Positions 60,959 to 64,000 of a DNA stretch of 64,000 bases are shown here, one piece after another. Under the pieces are notes generated by a model, which did no database searches, was not told the DNA's origin, and saw only the letters and a program-made list of their open reading frames with translations. The stretch comes from Diphasiastrum complanatum (taxonomy: Eukaryota > Streptophyta > Lycopodiopsida > Lycopodiales > Lycopodiaceae), in NCBI GenBank assembly GCA_029204225.1, contig CM055100.1, positions 57,488,345 to 57,552,344 of the forward strand. The letters are read 5' to 3'. The first letter of the stretch is position 1, and each line of letters opens with the position of its first letter. The translations under genes and the position numbers were made by a program.

Positions 60959-61293
60959 AATATTGTACATTTTGTCAATATTGTTTGTTGGTTACTTGAA
61001 TGGCCAAAGTGCCACTTGTACATACACACCTAAAGTAGGTTACCATGAGTCAAGAGGAGTGGTTGTGTCTATTTGGTAGTGATTCCTACTTTGTAGGATC
61101 TAGACCATGATTTATGATGAGATTTTCACCTACCATGCACCTACCAAGCATGACTCTTGGATCTAGGATAGGGTTTTCACATTAGGGCAAGAAAGTGGAG
61201 TCTACTTCCTTATTACATGCTGGATTTTCACGTAACTTTGCAAAGGAAGTGTGTTTTACTATGTATTCCCATTCTCCATAGTGAGAAGATAGA
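60920..61293 (+). repeat. Truncated 3' LTR of element E
   Basis: First 374 bp of the LTR only. After GATAGA the sequence departs from the 5' copy. Confidence 0.92.
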
Positions 61294-62170
61294 GCTAAAA
61301 TCATCGTTTCTCCACGGAATTTCATGATTGAACACTCTACAGACTTGGTATTAGTAGGGCGACTCTGCTCCAGGCCTCAGATTGTTCTCAAATTGATCCA
61401 AAAATGAAATTGATTAAGCAAAAGCTAGTTTGGGGAGGCGCGGCCGTAGACAGAGAGGAGCGTGGAGCTCACACGTGACGAACGAGACAACAACTTAGTG
61501 TTTTGAAGTGTCCAGTGGCTTCAGAAGTGTAGTTTGACTCACCGATGCAAGGAAGTCCACAAGATCATCTCCACAACGATCAATGGACATGATTATTGCA
61601 TCTGGACCACAGAATTGAAACCTATCGTTGGATTTAACTGAAGTGGGCCCTGAAGAATTGAAGTGTATTTTGGCCTTCAACTTCATTAAAAATTTTCTTA
61701 CTGAAATTGGAGTTGAGTCCCTTCACAAGTGAAGAGTGAAGTTTCTTCAAGGTGAAGAAACAGTTCAAAAACAAAGAAAATCCCTATTTTTGGGTCCTTT
61801 GCCCGTTTTGACCCAAACGAAAGGCTATAACCTCCAAACGAATGGCACCCAAACTGTACCTACAAGTACAATACAACAAAACAAAGTGATTGCAGCGGAG
61901 AAAGTGTTCGGAGTGCATAAAAAATTGGGCGCGCAGTTGGCGGTTGACGACTGAGTGCATTTCGAAAGGCGACGCCGATTTGGCTTTCAAATTGGTGGGA
62001 AAGCGGCGAGTGGCCTGGTAAGGGAAAAAGTGTAGGTCATTATTTTTAACTTCTGACATCACAATTGGCCTCGACATACTGCTTTTAGCCTACGGCAGAA
62101 GTTTCAAGCAGTTTTGTGATGGCAAACATGGCTATGTATATGACTGTATAAAAAGTAGACTCTACTTTAA
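61294..62170. other. Anonymous DNA after element E
   Basis: No recognised gene. A weak TTGGTATTAGTAG word near 61346 recalls a primer-binding site but the match is too poor to call. Confidence 0.45.
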
Positions 62171-62178
62171 GGGAGAGA

Positions 62179-63431
62179 GTTAGAATTAAAGTAGAATCAC
62201 TGTGTTACTGTACTGTGGGTCCTATCAGTTTATAAGGATCAGTTGGCCTTGCCACGAGGCAAGTCGACGGGACGCGCATTCCGCCAACGACAACCTAGAT
62301 CATGCATGGGTTGCCTGAGTGAACAACTATATGTACAGTGTAATTTCATTTTGTGAAATACAGTTCCTATGTGAGCTTGCTGTGGAGAGTGTTTTATGTC
62401 TGTGTTACTATGTAGCATGATCTGTGTTCCTGTTCGAAGCAAATTCTAAGTGGCCTAGACCTACAATTGGACATATGAGCACTTGCATGGTGTTTGACTA
62501 CTATAATGCAAGAATAGGAGGTCAATTGCTATTCCAGTTGCATGGAGATCCTAAGAGGAATATTCTCTCCTCTTGGGAGAGAATATATTCTAGTGGAAAC
62601 TCGCCCATCTACCAATTGGATTTTCTGATCCTTGCAGCCAAGAGCCCCTCCTCTCTTGCATTCATTCACTATTGCATGGGGGTGAAGTGGTTAGGGTATT
62701 GACTAGCCATTTCATGTTGGTTGGGTGGTTTTGCTCCACCAGTGTCCTTTTGGTTGCATGCAACAGGATCTCTTCGGATCTTTACTAGGCGATCTTTACA
62801 CATACAATGGATGAGTCAATAATCAGTGGTAGCATGAATCAGAGTGCCTCCGTGAACTCCTTTGTATTAGACTATCTAATTCCATAGAATGGCGATCTTT
62901 ACACATACAATGGATGAGTCAATAATCAGTGGTAGCATGAATCAGAGTTCCTCTGTGAACTCCTTTGTATCAGACTATCTAATTCCATAGAATCAGAGAT
63001 CTTTAGAGAGAGTAAAAATAATTCAAGAAGTAGAAATATTATTCAATCTTCAACTAGCGTAGTAAGATCAACAACACATAATAGTGCGCTATTACTGTGA
63101 ACCATTCTAGGGCATAGGATCATGATCTAATCATTGCATTCAGAACAACTAAACACAGATTCTCTATTCTCTTTTTTTGCACTGATGAATGTTTTCTGAT
63201 AATTTCTTTCTCTAGTATTGATACTCGTTCGACTCATTCGGAATATTTGACTCGAAGGAAGTATGGCTGTTATAGACACATAACTATTTCACTCCCTTCA
63301 TGGTTGTCTTTGACATCTACAAAGATATTCCTCTTGTCGATCTAAGTAATAGTCTGAATCAATAGTTCGTAAAGAACCTGTCATAATTTAACGTTGAGTT
63401 TTCTCTTGTCTGGATATTAGATTCAGCAAGG
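62179..63431 (+). repeat. Putative large copia LTR
   Basis: Left edge: a purine tract AAGGGAGAGAG followed by TTAGAATTAAAG, a common copia LTR start apart from a missing TG. Right edge: ...CAGCAAG then a primer-binding-site-like sequence at 63432. A TATAAGG box near 62232 would serve as promoter. No second copy is present, so limits are approximate. Confidence 0.4.
62788..62993. repeat. 103-bp tandem duplication
   Basis: Copies at 62788-62890 and 62891-62993 match except for three bases. Located inside the putative LTR. Confidence 0.93.
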
Positions 63432-63444
63432 TTGATATCAGAGC
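63432..63444 (+). other. Putative primer-binding site
   Basis: TTGATATCAGAGC, two mismatches to the iMet primer site. The element's interior is replaced about 80 bp downstream by minus-strand gag F. Confidence 0.45.
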
Positions 63445-63524
63445 TAATAAATAATTACTCCCAATTTTTATGCTCTTGTACAGCTTTCAGCCTCGTTCCC
63501 TTATCTTCGTTGGAGTCACAGATC

Positions 63525-63845
63525 TAAGAGTGAGAAGTCTAGAGGTATTTTTGGCCTCATAGATTGCTTTGAGAGTATCCCAAGTATCCTTGGCCGAAGT
63601 ACAACACCAATCTCTCTCAAAATTTCATTAGAGACATTCATCTTGATAAAGTGGAGAGCCATCCTAGCTCTCTTCTTGTACTTTTGTAGTTCTTGAAGGA
63701 CTTGAGGCTCCTCCTCAATCCCAAGTACAATGTCCATTACATCTTGGAGTATCAAGATTGACTCCATTCTAACCTTCCAAATAGAATAGTTGGAGGTAGA
63801 TAGTCTTTCACTAGATTCCAATAGAAAGGTACCCATAGATGCCAT
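63525..63845 (-). pseudogene. gag N-terminus of another copia element (F)
   Basis: The minus strand from ATG 63845 gives MASMGTFLLESSERLSTSNY, the WKVRMES block and ARMALHFIKMNVSNEIL, closest in layout to the gags of E and B. A one-base frameshift near 63595 follows: the next conserved block (CTSAKDTWDTLKAIYEAKNTS) is in another frame. Homology ends near 63527, so only about 110 codons remain. Its leader would extend to the window edge; no primer site or LTR is reached. Confidence 0.82.
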
Positions 63846-63864
63846 GAAATAGTGAAGACTCAAT

Positions 63865-64000
63865 GTGATTTGAACAACAAATGTTGCTTCTCTCTCACTA
63901 TAGGATCCTTGAAATGTGTACTACCAACTCCTATGCAAGATCTTGCAACAAAATGTGAGATGGATCTCACTAGCTCTACCAATCTCTCTCAAACTAGATC
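63865..64000 (-). other. Leader of element F, cut by window end
   Basis: Non-coding sequence upstream of the F gag ATG on the minus strand. It runs off the window. Confidence 0.5.

Larger units (their letters stand above)
55617..61293 (+). mobile_element. Ty1/copia retrotransposon E (degenerate, 3' LTR truncated)
   Basis: 5' LTR 55617-56307 (691 bp), primer site, 614-bp leader, broken gag-pol, polypurine tract (TTTGAGGAGGAG, 60908-60919) and a 3' LTR starting at 60920 but ending after 374 bp at 61293. No target duplication can be seen because the right end is lost. Over the shared 374 bp the LTRs differ at about six positions (roughly 1.6 percent). Same copia group as B-D but a separate branch. 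Confidence 0.93.

Noticed and set aside
61340-61356. Primer-binding site (TTGGTATTAGTAG)
   Set aside because: Too many mismatches to the iMet site and no LTR end before it.
62788-62993. CRISPR-like array
   Set aside because: Two adjacent long units without spacers in plant DNA; an ordinary tandem duplication.

Overview
The window is nuclear DNA from a land plant with a large, repeat-rich genome. Evidence: spliceosomal introns, at least six Ty1/copia and several Ty3/gypsy LTR retrotransposons (nested and at different stages of decay), a hAT-type DNA element, long dinucleotide microsatellites, and one intact housekeeping gene, ABCF1 (GCN20-type ABC protein). A very large retroelement-filled intron would suit a gymnosperm or fern, but the sequence alone does not fix the lineage. 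No bacterial or organellar genes were seen.

Layout. 1-7.7 kb: anonymous DNA, an (AG)n tract and a decayed copia relic (A, + strand, about 2.54-6.0 kb), then an LTR-like stretch ending in a tRNA-iMet primer-binding site. 7.78-13.64 kb: a complete, very young copia element (B, - strand) with one mismatch between its 653-bp LTRs, a CAAAC target duplication and an uninterrupted 1316-residue gag-pol. 15.58-28.98 kb: an older copia element (D, - strand, TSD ATTAA) split by a younger one (C, + strand, TSD TCAAT). C has an open reading frame but lacks the reverse-transcriptase YVDD block. Its 3' end carries a Ty3/gypsy fragment sandwiched between the LTR and a 197-bp second copy of the LTR tail. 29-33 kb: a hairpin-bearing tandem repeat, an F-box/kelch gene fragment, a GNA-type mannose-binding lectin fragment and anonymous DNA. 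33.2-37.6 kb: a copia relic with an unrelated segment in place of its polymerase core, a gypsy pol relic and another copia piece.

37.8-49.7 kb: ABCF1 with five coding exons giving 597 residues. Intron 3 is 8.85 kb and holds two gypsy relics, a copia LTR piece and a 1.95-kb hAT-like element (13-bp inverted termini, 8-bp TSD ATTTGAAC). 50-55 kb: anonymous DNA with a (TC)59 tract. 55.6-61.3 kb: copia element E (+), inserted into a gypsy 3' LTR, with a broken gag-pol and a truncated 3' LTR. 62-64 kb: a putative large LTR with an internal 103-bp duplication and a primer-binding site, then the first part of the gag of another copia element on the - strand.

How it fits together: ABCF1 is the only gene whose whole structure is intact and probably functional. 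Copia elements B, C, D, E, G and F form one related group: gag of the DUF4219/UBN2 type, LTRs bounded by TGTGAAA...TTTCACA, iMet primer site directly next to the LTR, and (where the 3' end is preserved) a pol frame that runs through the polypurine tract into the 3' LTR. By LTR mismatch the age order is B youngest, then C, E and D, which agrees with C being nested in D.
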